Below, in pieces: positions 1 through 11,734 of a stretch of DNA of 64,000 nt. The stretch spans positions 248,001 through 312,000 of the forward strand of contig NBBA01000002.1 of assembly GCA_002794785.1 (NCBI GenBank), written 5' to 3'. This stretch comes from Coniferiporia sulphurascens (lineage: Eukaryota > Basidiomycota > Agaricomycetes > Hymenochaetales > Hymenochaetaceae). Made by a program: the position numbers and the translations under genes. The notes beneath the pieces were generated by a model. The model did no database searches and was not told the origin of the DNA. It worked only from the letters and a program-made list of their open reading frames with translations. Position 1 is the stretch's first letter. Every line of letters begins with the position of its first letter.

Positions 1-1442
1 ATGGTTAAAAGGGTGCACGCACGCATGGGTATAAGCTTTGAAGAGTAATTCGGCCGAAAAGGAGATACACGAATTTAAGCTTTAGGCGGGATATCAACGG
101 GGAATTAGGGAGCGCCTAAAAAGAGTTATGTTCCTATTAGGCTTTGGAAAGATAGTTATAAAAACATGAACGATAGGGGATAGGAGTTAATGCTTTGAAA
201 TTTTTGTAGATACAACAGAATAGATAAGTAGTGCGTTTCCCAAGGGCTCTTCATTAAGGGCAATGGATCGTTTGGTAAATGGTATCTACAGTTGCGCCGC
301 CAATGACCAGTGCAAGCTGAGGGATTTGAATCGAGTCCGGAACCTTCCGGGGCGACTTTGCTGTAGGAAGATTCTTACGTCCGCTGTATCGCATGGTATA
401 CACGGACTATCTGCAGGACGTAGTGCCATATCTAAATAAGGAGATAGAACCATCCATTTAATGACTAGTCATCACACGAGGACGGGACGCACCTCTCGGC
501 ACTGTTTACTCCGCCAATAGGCTTCGTCACGGCGGAACTTCCCACAGGATCCGGGATTCTGCCAGGCCCCACTATCCTACGATACCCAAAGCAATGGTCT
601 GTGATACATGAAAAGGATCTCTTCGAAATCAGGAGATGAAGATGTACTTATCGGCTTCCACTCTATTGAGAGATGGCGCGGCGCATGGTTCTCGCTGCTC
701 CCTAACTTTTGCCGCGTTTTGACGAAACAAGCTTCCAGCCAAAGTTTTCACAAAACCCAGATATTCCAAGAAAAACCAACAATATTTTCAAAACCGCACT
801 TAGTAAGAGGGAATGCCAAAAAGAAGTTACCCCTTTGGGTGAAGTTCTGGCTACGGTATACCATTGCAACTTGAGAAAACTGTGTAGGTCCCGTGTGAAC
901 ATGAGAAATTCAAGCTTCGGCATGACATACTCCAGAAATTGCCGAGAGATATTTCCCTTCAAAAAATACATGGTCGATGACACTCATATGCATCTTCAAA
1001 GCTGTGAACGACTATTATGACCTTTGTCCCCAACGAAAGCCACTCTCTTCCTTTCAACCTCGTTTCCGAGTATTCTTAAGCTTTATCAGTGCAGGGAAAT
1101 GCCTCCTCTCGGCGATGAACGGTGATCTCTCCGATCATCACGGCACGGCCGGGCAATTGTAACTGTTGGCAACTCCGCGAGACGCTGTGTACCCTTCCGT
1201 ATTGTACATTAACCGGAACCAGTACATGATCTGCTAGCCTCCTACTACGTGTGCAAGGTCTATACAACATACGGCAAGCTCATATTTATGCAGTAGCACC
1301 TGACTGGTATCCAACAGAATAGGCCGAGCCTCCTTACGGTAGGCCTAATCAGTGCGTTGGTCCGTCTCCATATGTACGTTCACAATAAGCTCACGGACGT
1401 CCTTGATACACAGACTGTCAGTCTACTGCTTTCGCTACCAGG
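1..1442. other. No recognisable gene
   Basis: Only short overlapping open frames on both strands occur here, and none has a protein motif I recognise. The stretch lies downstream of the first DUF6534-like gene and may contain its 3' untranslated region. I see no repeat, tRNA-like or transposon terminus. Confidence 0.4.
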
Positions 1443-3311
1443 CTAAGCCTGGAACTCCTCTAACACAATACGCACCTTCTCTTTGAGGATCGCATCCGCG
1501 TCCGCAAGACGGCTGCGTGTGGTACTGGTATCACCAAGGGATGACGTGTTGGCCAACGCATCTAGTGCGCCCGTTTCGAAAGCGACACGCCGCATTTGGT
1601 ACACTCTTGCCTTCCCAATCCCACCTTCTATAGTATTCCCGATCAGCCCGTTACGTAATCTGTCTCGCGTGTTGAGCATGGCAAGCAGAGAGTTGAAATA
1701 AACTGGGCGACAATGTGTATCCTTGTCAACGACTAACCGAAAAGGCGTGCTTGAGTTATATTAACTAAAACTCACGGGTCGGAACGTTGAAGAATATGGC
1801 AACAAATATGTAGTCGTCTGGCATGGTAGCATACTAATGATCACCGCCGTCAGATAGTTGAGAGAAAACGAGAGTTGTCTCCTCAAGCTGACCGTTATTA
1901 AAATGACAAGTGCAACGATGCTCGTGAGTATCCCACTGTTGATGACATACTTCATCAAGACGTTGATTTTAGTATCAGTCCTGTCATCTACCCAGTCGGC
2001 TTGGTTCCCGGTAAGTTATCAGAGATACATACGGCTCGAATCCTGTCTTGTTCTTGACGAGGAAATAGCAAAGCGAAGCCGCCACCAGGATATCTGCGAT
2101 GGCTGCTGAGGCTGTACTCGTGTATACTAGATACTTCAGCCGGTTAAAAGGCGAAACGTCAGATGAGGTGGCTCAAACGAATGTAAGTGGTACCAGCGCA
2201 TACAGCAATGTCGTTTAACTCTAAGGTCGAGTGAAAGGAAAATCTAATGTTGCGATTCAGTCTTCATTTTCGGTTTGGAGGTCCTGGACTCGCCACTGAT
2301 TGCTCACGTTTTTATTCCGTACCCCAGTGTGGAAGCTTGAAAAAGTTAGGAGCGTGCTTTGAATGTGTGCGCTCAAAACAAGACGTACCGAAGTCAACAA
2401 GGGACGCGACCATCTGCATAACGATTAGCTATCGATTCCATAACAAGCATCAAAGTTTTCCACACCGAGACAACCGTCAGGAGTACGTTCTTCTTGCTCA
2501 CTTAGGAGGAGCGGATACACAATTCCAGTACAGATATGGCCTTTTTATTGGAAAGACTCACCCGCCCACACTTGGCGCGTGTAATAGCTGCGGAGCGTGC
2601 AAATACGCAGATCAGCGAAACGCCGCATTCTGACCATTGGCAAGTCGTCAGAACTTACACCCGGACAATAAATTCGATTATTGCCTTGAAAAAGACATCA
2701 GCCTGAGACGAGACTTCCCGCACGCTTAGTAGGTCAGCTTACGGTTGAGATTATGACCATCTGTTACGCCGAACTGCGTGTTGAAGCGATATTCAGTAAG
2801 TACTAAGGACAAGACTACTCACGGAAGCGCTCCAGTACACGTTAAGAAGTCCAAGTAGATCGATGAAGTTTATGACCAAATATGAGTATACCGTGTGTGA
2901 TATAAATGCGAGGTGGATTGCATCGAGGAGCCTTAAGGATGCAAGGGGATAAAGGAGGAAGTCAGTGCAGAAAATTCTGAGTAGCTAAACAAACAAACCA
3001 TAAAAATGAGACCTTGGAGTCCAAAGTGGTTCAAAGGGGTGGTCATTAAATGTACAAGTAGAACAAATTTACTGTCTGTCTCAAATACCACGGATCTTTA
3101 ACAGAGCTTTGGTAGTAACACAAGGTCTGGGCGCACGTAACTCCAAATAATCTGCAATGGCAATCATGGCCAACGTTTACGAGGAGAGACGGAATGCTTA
3201 CACAGCAGTAGTGATGAGCCCAATTAAGCCAGCACCAAGAGTGTTATTCAGGTTTATTCCGAGCGAAGCCGGACTTATGGACTCCAGAGTCGCGGATCCT
3301 GAGTCTAGCAT
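1443..3311 (-). CDS. DUF6534-like multi-pass membrane protein, paralog A (multi-exon)
   Basis: This is a fungal integral membrane protein of unknown function. The reading begins at an ATG at 3311 with the N-terminal signature LGINLNNTLGAGLIGLITTA. A GTAAGC donor follows, then an exon starting LFGVTCAQTLCYYQSS. A later exon encodes AIHLAFISHTVYSYLVINF (about 2840-2930). Further exons give ADILVAASLCYFLVKNKTGF (about 2040-2110) and INVLMKYVINSGILTS (about 1915-1975), and the last exon runs to a stop at 1443. The order and spacing match paralogs B-E and the known pattern of DUF6534 proteins: TM1, a first-loop exon, the IHLxLISHTxYxYLVTNF segment, the C-terminal helices and a hydrophilic tail. 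I could not resolve the middle exons, so an undetected lesion is possible. Introns sit where they do in the paralogs, so it is a DNA-level duplicate and not a retrocopy. Confidence 0.6.
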
Positions 3312-4496
3312 GGCCGTTACTGTGTGGAGTGTAGTGGAGGAGATGAAAACCGGGCAGCTTACTTGTGAGTATTTAGATCGCAAAATTTGAACCTCTTATG
3401 TGCTTTCTAGGCGAGATCCTATGGCTAAATTGCGCTGGCGTTTGTTTTGATGCATGACGACGTGCAGTACTTCTAAGTTCTAGTTTCACCCTGTGATGTT
3501 ATCATATCTGCAGGAGTAGTAACGAACAACACTCATGGACAATAGAAACTGAATTTCCCATGCCTTTTTAGAGCTATTCAACGCATCGCCTACGCCAAGA
3601 TCTCCGCCTCCTTGATGCCTGCCTATGATCCACTCGCAAAATAAAAGTCAATTCCTGAAAGCGCTCAGAAAGTAAAACCAATTTGAACTCGTTCTAAGCG
3701 CCCAGAGTAACCAATAATACAAGCTGTAATTGAGAAGGCGCAGAATAAAAGTTCATGTCTGGTCTTCTACTTTTGCTTAAAATAGGTCTCCGAGTTTGGG
3801 CCATTCTCAGGCGCCTGAGGTCGAGCGATTGTGGACCTGTACCGATCTATGAGATAACCTTACAACTGTAGTCTGCAGATAAATGTCAACAAGAAAAAAT
3901 TGGGCTAAAGATAGAATATTACATTAATGAGTCGATAGCCGTACAAAAGTCGAGGGATTTCCCATGATGTTCAAGCATTGGAATCGTAAGATTCTAGCAG
4001 GGTGAAAACTTACGACCAACAAACGTGTACATACATGTAGCTGTTCCGTTGTTACCATGTTCGAGGTTGCATGATGATCTTCAATTGGGATGTTTGTTGT
4101 TCTCTGTTACCGTTACCTAGTAGCATAGATCCACGTACATATCAGTCGGGAGCGTTGGTCATAAATGGATTTAGGTCTTCTCGCTCGGATACCTCACTTG
4201 ATATTGCGGGTCGTTCGCCAAGGCAAGGAAACGCAATCCAGCCATTAGATTTATTTAAGCTCCGGTAAACCTTTTGTGATAAATCCTTCCCCCATTCCCT
4301 GAATAAGGCAGAAAGGACACTCAGTAGTCAGGGAGGTCACAATGGCACAATGGATATGCAATCAATTCGAGAATAGAAAAATGTGTTTATTTGGTTATGT
4401 GAGCCTAATGTAGGGGTTTCCCAATTAGTGCATTGGTGTTGCCTGAAGTGACTGTACAGTACAAGGTATCATTCACCGTCATCCGCTCCCAACAAT
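3312..4496. other. No recognisable gene between paralog A and LINE-1
   Basis: This is presumed upstream region of paralog A and pre-insertion flank of LINE-1. Only short open frames without a recognisable domain are present. The last bases before the element form the left target-site duplication CACAATCGAAC (4497-4507). Confidence 0.4.
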
Positions 4497-4706
4497 CACA
4501 ATCGAACGAAAAAACCCCTTGACCTCTGACCACCATCATCAAACCAAAAGCACAGCCACATTCGCCGCCCCTAAACTCTCTGGGTTAACCACCCACACCA
4601 AGTCCTCCTTCACAGTAGACATCCGTCGAGCTGTTTTACTCTTAACTTTACCATATCCACTTCCTTTCCTCCATATCCCCTACCCCCTTTATTTTTCTCT
4701 TCCCCC

Positions 4707-7070
4707 ATGGCGAACTCTCCAAACCCGTCTTTCAGCAGTCAAACTTTTGCTAACACCCCGGATGAAATGCACAACTACAACTCCATGTCACCCAACATTC
4801 CAGCTTCACACTCTCCACCTCGTCCTCTTCCATCGCCTCCTAAAGAAAATCAAGAAATCGACAAAAACACCAATATAACAGGTTATCAGCAAACAATACC
4901 GTCCTCGCAGTCTCCGTCTGTTTTATCTATGCCAACTTCTCAGGACCCTTCCTTCAATGCACACTTTCAAGACTTTTCCTCCACTTATGCCAACTATTCG
5001 GACATTACTCTTGCAGCCCCGGTGGCCACCCCTATGGACGTCGTTTTTCCCCTGGACTCCCAATCCCTCATACAGGCAGCATCCCCAACCGACACAACCC
5101 TTCGGGGCACATCACACGCACAAGCCCCTATTATGTCACACCATGCTTCTAATCAGTCACATTCATCTTCGTCTTCTTCTGAACCTCCCACACACCAACC
5201 TCGCAGACTTCGATTCACACCGTCACCCGTTGACTCAAACATTGAAGACCAAATCATTATTTCTGAAACGCGAAACACAATCGAAAACATACTTTCACCA
5301 GGATCTTTTGAAGAGTGGACCCTATCTATTGAACAGATCTTGAATCTCATCACAAAAACTTGGCCGTCTAAATTCAATCAACACTTAACAGATCATTCTA
5401 TGAATTCTCTCGCTAACGCAATCCAACTTTTCCATTTACACTTTGTCCCATCAAACACTGCGGTTACCATTCTCCACCCAGCAGACCCAAAAACACCAAT
5501 AACCTATAAGAAAATTACCATTGACGATGCAGGCCAATTCGATTTCAAAGTTCGAAACCCCATTCTATTCCCAGATTCTATTTACGACAACGCCTACGAC
5601 AACGATGAAATCCCGTCAAATAATCTCGACTCAGAACCCAATCTTTCCACTATAACTGCGATGATCAATAATTTACAGACTTCGCTTCAAAACCAGTATG
5701 ACAAAAACGCAAAAGACCTCGAATCACGCCTTATTTCCAGAATGGTTCAACTTGAAGAAACTGTAGCATCGTTCGAACATCCAATCAAAAATCCAATAAA
5801 CACATTCAACCAGGACGAACGACATGTGTCCTTTACCGACGACACTCACGAACCAGATAACGTTAGCCATGGATTTATCCAGCCAATACTTCCTTCAGCA
5901 CCCATAAACCGCCCACGGCCCCTAGGACCAAGACAACGCATGCCATCTCCTGTTCTCATCCGCAATCCAATAAGTGACCATCCTATCAATATGCTCACAT
6001 ACAAGGACCACTTAGGACTAAACATGCCGACGAACCAACCCAAGCTACTCCCCTCAGCTCCGGCATCTATTTCTAATCTTACTCGTTACGTCGCCCGTTT
6101 CCAAGGCCAAAATATCCCGCTTTCCATTCGTCCGACATCCAAAACTCTCATCGACCGTATTCAATTAAAGCTGGATCGTATACCCACGGCTCGTCACATC
6201 CGGATCATTGGTGCTGACTGGAACATGTCTGGCAACTGTATCTTTTCCTTCCCTAGCAACATATCCGTTAACTCGATCAACACCATCATCCCTATCCTCA
6301 AAGAAGCCTTCGAATTACGACCAAATCACCCTCTGACGATTACTCGAGACATCAAATGGTCTAAAGTCATCCTTAGCAACATCATCACATCCAACGGTCC
6401 TAATCTTCCAATTTTCTCCGAACTTGAAATCTTACGGTCTCTACTCCTCAATGACCTTTTCTGTTCACTAAAAATTACTCAACCCCCCCGATGGGCTCGT
6501 AACCCAGAACTTATCACCAAACCCCGGTCGTCCATCTCATTTGCCTTCGAAGACCCTAACGGCGACCTACTACGCAAAGTCACCTCATCAGTATTTTTCA
6601 TTTTCGGACAATCTACAGTTCCCGTAGAATGGAAATCCAAACCGCGCTTTTCTCAATGCACCAAATGCTGGAAATTCGGACATCTCACGATACAATGTAA
6701 CCAACCGCTTGGATGCAGATACTGTGCTTCTAAACGCCATCTCACATCCCAACATCGCGAAATGTGTTCAGGGTGTTCCAGCGCTCGATACCAAGAAAAT
6801 CAACCTTGCGACCACTTTTTCTGCGTCAACTGCTCCGGGGCCCATCCTGCTGATTCCATAGACTGCTCTCAGCGTGCACTGTACTTCAACCGATTCCCAA
6901 CACCAGTTCGAATGACTTTATCCTCGCCACCATCACTGGCTTCAACAAATCCAAACCTTATCAACGTTCATCCTTCTCGTCGAAACCTTATCATAAATCA
7001 ACCATCGCGCCCTTCTTCCCCCTCCATGCACGTCGACCCACACAACTCAGTTAACGACGACACTCTATGA
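4707..7070 (+). CDS. LINE-1 ORF1, gag-like RNA-binding protein with zinc knuckles
   Basis: This intact 787-residue frame has an ATG start, preceded by a C-rich leader (TCCCCC before ATG). Its presumed role is nucleic-acid binding and chaperone activity in the retrotransposition particle. The N-terminal third is rich in Ser, Pro, Thr and Gln and looks disordered. The C-terminal part has a conserved SFAFEDPNGD segment (about residues 610-620) followed by Cys/His clusters: CTKCWKFGHLTIQC, CRYCASKRHLTSQHREMC and CVNCSGAHPADSIDC (about residues 650-730). LINE-2 ORF1 has the same block (AFSFEDPMGA, then CTKCAALGHLVQNC), so the two elements have related ORF1 proteins. The stop overlaps the ORF2 start as ATGA, a layout compatible with termination-reinitiation. 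Confidence 0.93.
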   Translation: MANSPNPSFSSQTFANTPDEMHNYNSMSPNIPASHSPPRPLPSPPKENQEIDKNTNITGYQQTIPSSQSPSVLSMPTSQDPSFNAHFQDFSSTYANYSDITLAAPVATPMDVVFPLDSQSLIQAASPTDTTLRGTSHAQAPIMSHHASNQSHSSSSSSEPPTHQPRRLRFTPSPVDSNIEDQIIISETRNTIENILSPGSFEEWTLSIEQILNLITKTWPSKFNQHLTDHSMNSLANAIQLFHLHFVPSNTAVTILHPADPKTPITYKKITIDDAGQFDFKVRNPILFPDSIYDNAYDNDEIPSNNLDSEPNLSTITAMINNLQTSLQNQYDKNAKDLESRLISRMVQLEETVASFEHPIKNPINTFNQDERHVSFTDDTHEPDNVSHGFIQPILPSAPINRPRPLGPRQRMPSPVLIRNPISDHPINMLTYKDHLGLNMPTNQPKLLPSAPASISNLTRYVARFQGQNIPLSIRPTSKTLIDRIQLKLDRIPTARHIRIIGADWNMSGNCIFSFPSNISVNSINTIIPILKEAFELRPNHPLTITRDIKWSKVILSNIITSNGPNLPIFSELEILRSLLLNDLFCSLKITQPPRWARNPELITKPRSSISFAFEDPNGDLLRKVTSSVFFIFGQSTVPVEWKSKPRFSQCTKCWKFGHLTIQCNQPLGCRYCASKRHLTSQHREMCSGCSSARYQENQPCDHFFCVNCSGAHPADSIDCSQRALYFNRFPTPVRMTLSSPPSLASTNPNLINVHPSRRNLIINQPSRPSSPSMHVDPHNSVNDDTL

Positions 7071-10000
7071 ATCATACAGCCTTACGAATATTACAGCTGA
7101 ATGTAGCAAAAAGCGGCCCAAGAACTACGAGACTCCTCAACAATCCAAATCTTCATATCTTGGTCCTTCAAGAACCTTTCATCGGTTTCTCTGGCTTAAC
7201 TCGTTCTGACTCGTCTCCGGATGGAACACCTATTTTTCTACCAATTAAACACCCATCATGGGATTATTTTATTCCTTCTTATGACACTAACGCTTCCATT
7301 AAACCTCACGTAATCACTTACGTCAGAAAATCATTTCCCCATCTTTCAGCCGTATCACGACAAGACATCACCAATCACAAAGATTTTATGACCCTCGACA
7401 TTACTTATCTAAACAAAATGTTCCGACTTATCAATTGCTACAACTACGGCTCCGGCATCCTAGGCGATAACATTCGTTTCCTTACCGACATCGATCTCGA
7501 CTACGACACTCCAACTTGCATCATGGGCGATTTTAACCTACATCATCCGGAATGGGGCCTCCCCGACAGAAGCCTTCGACGCACTTCGGAAGATGCTGAA
7601 ACATTCTTGACCTGGACCCAAGATCAATCACTATTTATCCTTAACGACACCGACTTTCCGACTCGAAAAGGACAACACCGTCAATCCAATTCCATTATTG
7701 ACCTGACGCTTCTGAACTTTTCAGCAATTCTTACTGATTTCTTTCACGACTGGACTTGCGTTGACATGGCTGCCTACTCCTCCGATCATATTCCAATTAC
7801 ATTGGCATTCCTTCCTATCAACAACGACTTTCAACCTGACGAAACACCCAATACATATAAGTATGATCCGGAACGTAAAAAAGAATGGATCGAAAAATTC
7901 AGTTTTCACTTAGATGACCAACCTCTTCCGACAATTTCATCTGACGAATCCGTTCACGATTACGCTAACAAACTCTCTGAAAAAATATTATTAACAACTT
8001 CAGAAATTATGCCACAGACGTCATCGACAATCTTCTCATATTCATACTGGTGGAATGACGAATGTGCTCAAGCAATACGGGCCTTCAGAGACTGCTCCGA
8101 AAATTTCGAAAAAGAACATCTACATAAAGAAGTGCGCATCATATTCAAAAAAGCTAAACAATCATGGGCAACCTCCGTCCTCAAAGGCGCATCATCATAC
8201 GACATTTATCGCTACGCCAAATGGTCATCAGGAAAACGCAAAACTAGAACACCACCAATTTTTTATCAAAATCAATACGTACATTCACCGGAACAACAAG
8301 TGAACGTTTTTCACCAATCTTTCTTTTCCAATTCACCAAAACCAAACGTCACTGATCTACCATATGATCCTCCGAAAAAACCTACGCGATCCTCGCCTCG
8401 CATCACACAGAATGAAATCGATACATGCCTCAATCTCACACACAACAATTCAGCACCGGGTAATTCCAATATTTCATATGCATACATTAAATGGGTTAAT
8501 TCCGTACATCCAACAATTTTATTCGATTTATTTAACGAATGTTTTTCTCGTCATATTCACCCGTGGAAAAATGCTAACATCGTTCTCATTCCTAAACCTA
8601 ACAAAACCGATTCTAGTAATCCGTGATCATACCGACCCATTGCACTACTAGAATGCATAGGAAAAATCATGGAGAAAATCATCGCCAAGCGACTCACCTG
8701 GGATGTAGGACGCTTTAACCTCGTTCCCACTATCCAATTCGGAGGCCGTTCCAATTCATGTACCATCGACGCAGGACTCTCACTTATCCATGACATCCAA
8801 ATCGCACACAAAAAGAAACTTTTCGTATCAGCACTCGCCATCGACATCAAAGGCTACTTCGATAATGTTAACCACGCGCGTTTACTTCATACTCTTTTCT
8901 TACTAGGTTTTGATCAAAAACTCATCCTTTGGATTCAAGATTTTCTTTCTGACCGTCATATTTCCTTTAAAATTGATAATTTCACTTCCAAACAAAAACC
9001 AATCCATAACGTCGGTATTCCACAGGGATCCCCCATATCACCAATTCTTTCCACGATTTACACTGCCTTTATTTTGGATTCATTTATCTCGTCCTCTGAC
9101 ACTTGCCTTAAAGCATACGTTGATGATCAACTCATTCTAGTATACTCCGAATCATATCACGAAAACATCTGTCTCCTTAAAAAAGCTTACCACATTATAT
9201 CTAACAAACTCAACGACATTCAACTTTCTATCGATCACCTCAAATCTGACCTTATTCACTTTATTAGACATGGTTTTTCTCCAACGTCTTTTCCCTCTAT
9301 ATCTCTTCATAACCCTCACGCACCACCAGTTACAATAACCCCCTCTCCAGTCATATGGTGGCTTGGATTCTACCTCGACCAACATCTCAATTTCAACAAT
9401 CATATTCACCGCATGTGCATGAGAGCACGATCAACCACCATGGCCCTACGCATACTCGGCAATACCATCCGCGGATTATCTTTCGCCAACTTTCGAACCC
9501 TACATTTCGCCAACATTCTTCCAGTCCTCACATACGGGTTTCAACTTTGGTTTACCGGCATCAGACAACAATCAAAAATCAATAAAATGTCCATTGCTCA
9601 AAATCAAAGCATTCGTCTTCTCACCGGCACCTTCCGTACAACTCCGTCACACGCACTTCACCGAATCGCTCATATCCTACCAATCCCAATTCTACTTCAA
9701 AAATACAATCAGTCCACCGCCCTCCGTCTCAACCATTTACCTCTTAACTCTCAACTTCTTAATTGATTACTGTCCTCATGGCCACGTCTCCCATCATCGA
9801 AACCACCAATTACATCACATCATCAGTCCACACAAACAAAACCAAAAACTCAACTCCATCGCCTCGCTTTCCTTGCAGATCCTCGCACCGAACATATCAA
9901 CCCATATCTCGCTCATCCATCACAACATCTTCCTTCCAATTCATCTCAATATCATTATAAAGCCTTATCCTATCACTTCGAAACCGGAATGTCGTCCATT

Positions 10001-11014
10001 GATCGAAAAAACATCCAAAAAAACAAAATTATTCTTTTACATGATTCTTTATCCAAAAATATTCACAATTTAATAGTTTATACAGACGGCTCAAAAAATT
10101 ATAAAAACAACAAATCCGTCACAATTTCATCTTTCGTCATTTATCATAAAGGACTCGTAGTCGATCTCGGACATTTCTACTGTTCTCCATCTGGTTCATC
10201 TTTTGACGCTGAAATGTATGCTCTCGCTAAATGTACAGAATGAATCACACTCTTCTGCCAACGACACATCCTTTCCACTATTCATATTAACAATATTCAT
10301 TTCTTTTCAGACTCTTCGTCATCTATTCCTGCCATCATTGACCTTTCACCTCATGTGGCTCAATGTTCTTCCCAAATCTTTCGAAAATTTTCTGACTCTT
10401 TTACTTCGAACACCAGAAATCATATTCATCTTCATTGGTCCCCAGGTCATCTTGACATACCCGGAAACGTCATTGCCGACAAACTCACCCACTTCTCACC
10501 ACTTGGCCGTCCATTCATCCTAAAAACATACGCAGGAGAGAAGGAAAATATCAACCTTCGCGCTATAACATCATGGTCTCATCTTATCCAAAACACCAAA
10601 AATATTTCGGAGTCCGCGTCATTCAATACAATAACCGTCATACCTTCTTTGAAACTACCACCTTTTTGGAAAAAATTCTACTACCCTCGAGACATATCAT
10701 CGCGCATATTCCATGCAATTACTGGACACGGCCACTTTGGCGATTACTATCGGCGATTCGTACCAACCGAATCTATTTCTTGTCCTTGCGGAGAACATAT
10801 CCAAACGAGAGATCACCTCATACGACGTTGCCATCTCCTCAAATCCACTCAAACTCAAGCATTCGGAAATGTCATTCCACCTCCTGACCATGTTCTATTC
10901 ACAAAAGAATCAAATCTTCAAAAACTTGCATCCTTCATTAACTCTTCAAACGCATTCACCAAATCCTTTACAGTTCACAAACCCATTCCTACCACTAGAT
11001 TTTTTCCGCCATAG
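7067..11014 (+). pseudogene. LINE-1 ORF2: endonuclease, reverse transcriptase, RNase H (three in-frame TGA codons)
   Basis: This is one continuous frame of 1316 codons, interrupted only by TGA at 8624, 9764 and 10241. The N-terminal APE-type endonuclease keeps its catalytic landmarks: LQLN, LQEPF, MGDFNLHHPEW and SSDHIPITL. The reverse transcriptase has SYRPIALLE just after the first TGA, the GIPQGSPISPILSTIY block and the catalytic AYVDD box (about 9114-9128). RNase H follows with YTDGS, the acidic FDAEMYAL, FFSDSS and HWSPGH...GNVIADKL, all apparently intact. A C-terminal CCHC motif reads SCPCGEHIQTRDHLIRRC. There is no frameshift. The TGA at 10241 sits in a CTE-stop-ITL context where Trp is likely; the TGA at 8624 could derive from CGA. 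Together they should block a full product. Confidence 0.92.
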
Positions 11015-11170
11015 TTGTTATACAAACAAACCTCCGAAACAAAAACCTCACACCATTTCATAGCCTTAAAATCAGAAACTTTATACCTTGTTAATCTCCT
11101 TTGGCACTCCACTTCATATGGTCTCACATCCGCGTCTTTTACTATGTAATGTAGCGGTATACAAATGCTG

Positions 11171-11208
<38 letters not shown>

Positions 11209-11218
11209 ACAATCGAAC

Positions 11219-11734
11219 AAAAAAGTTAGGGTGCTGCCCTTTCCCTTTTCAGCTTTGACTCCTCTTGTGCTTTACGTACTATAACGAGCAATGCCGGCGT
11301 CTCTTCCTTACATTATGTTACCACTAATGGCGATCTACGGTATCTTGGAAGGTCTGCGACTCAGAGCTGATATTGCCATCACTCTCCTGTGCCCACTTTT
11401 ATAGTTGAAGGTAAGAAATAGAAGCGATATCAGTTATAACTTTACCCTGCTGGTCATATCGTTTCATAGAGAACTGTTGATGATCGTGCGCTTGCTTTGG
11501 ACCCTGCAATACGCTGTTTGCAATCGATGCCTCTGCTGTATCTTGTATATTCTTACTGAGGTGCGCGCGTGAAATTCCACTAACTACTATCTCGAAATTG
11601 TAGAGAATATGCACCGCAGGAACACCATGTAAAGTACCTATGGCCGTTTTTGATAAGCGAAAGGTGACTCAGAGCCCATTCTCCCGACCTGTCGTTGGCC
11701 TAGTCCGCGTGATGCTCCCCCTCCTTCTGCGCGT
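11219..11734. other. LINE-1 right flank, no recognisable gene
   Basis: This is unique-looking sequence between the right target-site duplication of LINE-1 and the stop codon of paralog B. A short minus-strand frame at 11399-11614 has no recognisable motif. It probably includes the 3' UTR of paralog B. Confidence 0.35.

Larger units (their letters stand above)
4516..11207 (+). mobile_element. LINE-1: full-length non-LTR retrotransposon (fungal, EN-RT-RNase H type)
   Basis: This is an autonomous-type LINE of about 6.7 kb. The direct repeat CACAATCGAAC at 4497-4507 and 11208-11218 flanks it as a target-site duplication, and the following bases also nearly match. The element ends in an A tract (about 11175-11207). 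Its 5' terminus CCCTTGACCTCT is shared with the miniature element at 18726-19561, so the 5' end looks complete and not truncated. The layout is a 5' UTR of about 190 bases, ORF1 with zinc knuckles, ORF2 with endonuclease, reverse transcriptase, RNase H and a C-terminal CCHC motif, then a 3' UTR. The coding strand is strongly C-rich over G and AT-rich, unlike LINE-2. Domain order fits the Tad1/I-like fungal LINEs; clade assignment is inference. It is inactive as written because ORF2 has three in-frame TGA codons. Confidence 0.93.

Noticed and set aside
7067..11014. TGA recoded as an amino acid (Trp or Sec) in LINE-1 ORF2
   Set aside because: The other genes in the window use TGA as a normal stop (VPS28 and GLTP end in TGA), and no SECIS-like element was seen. 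Decay explains the pattern more simply.
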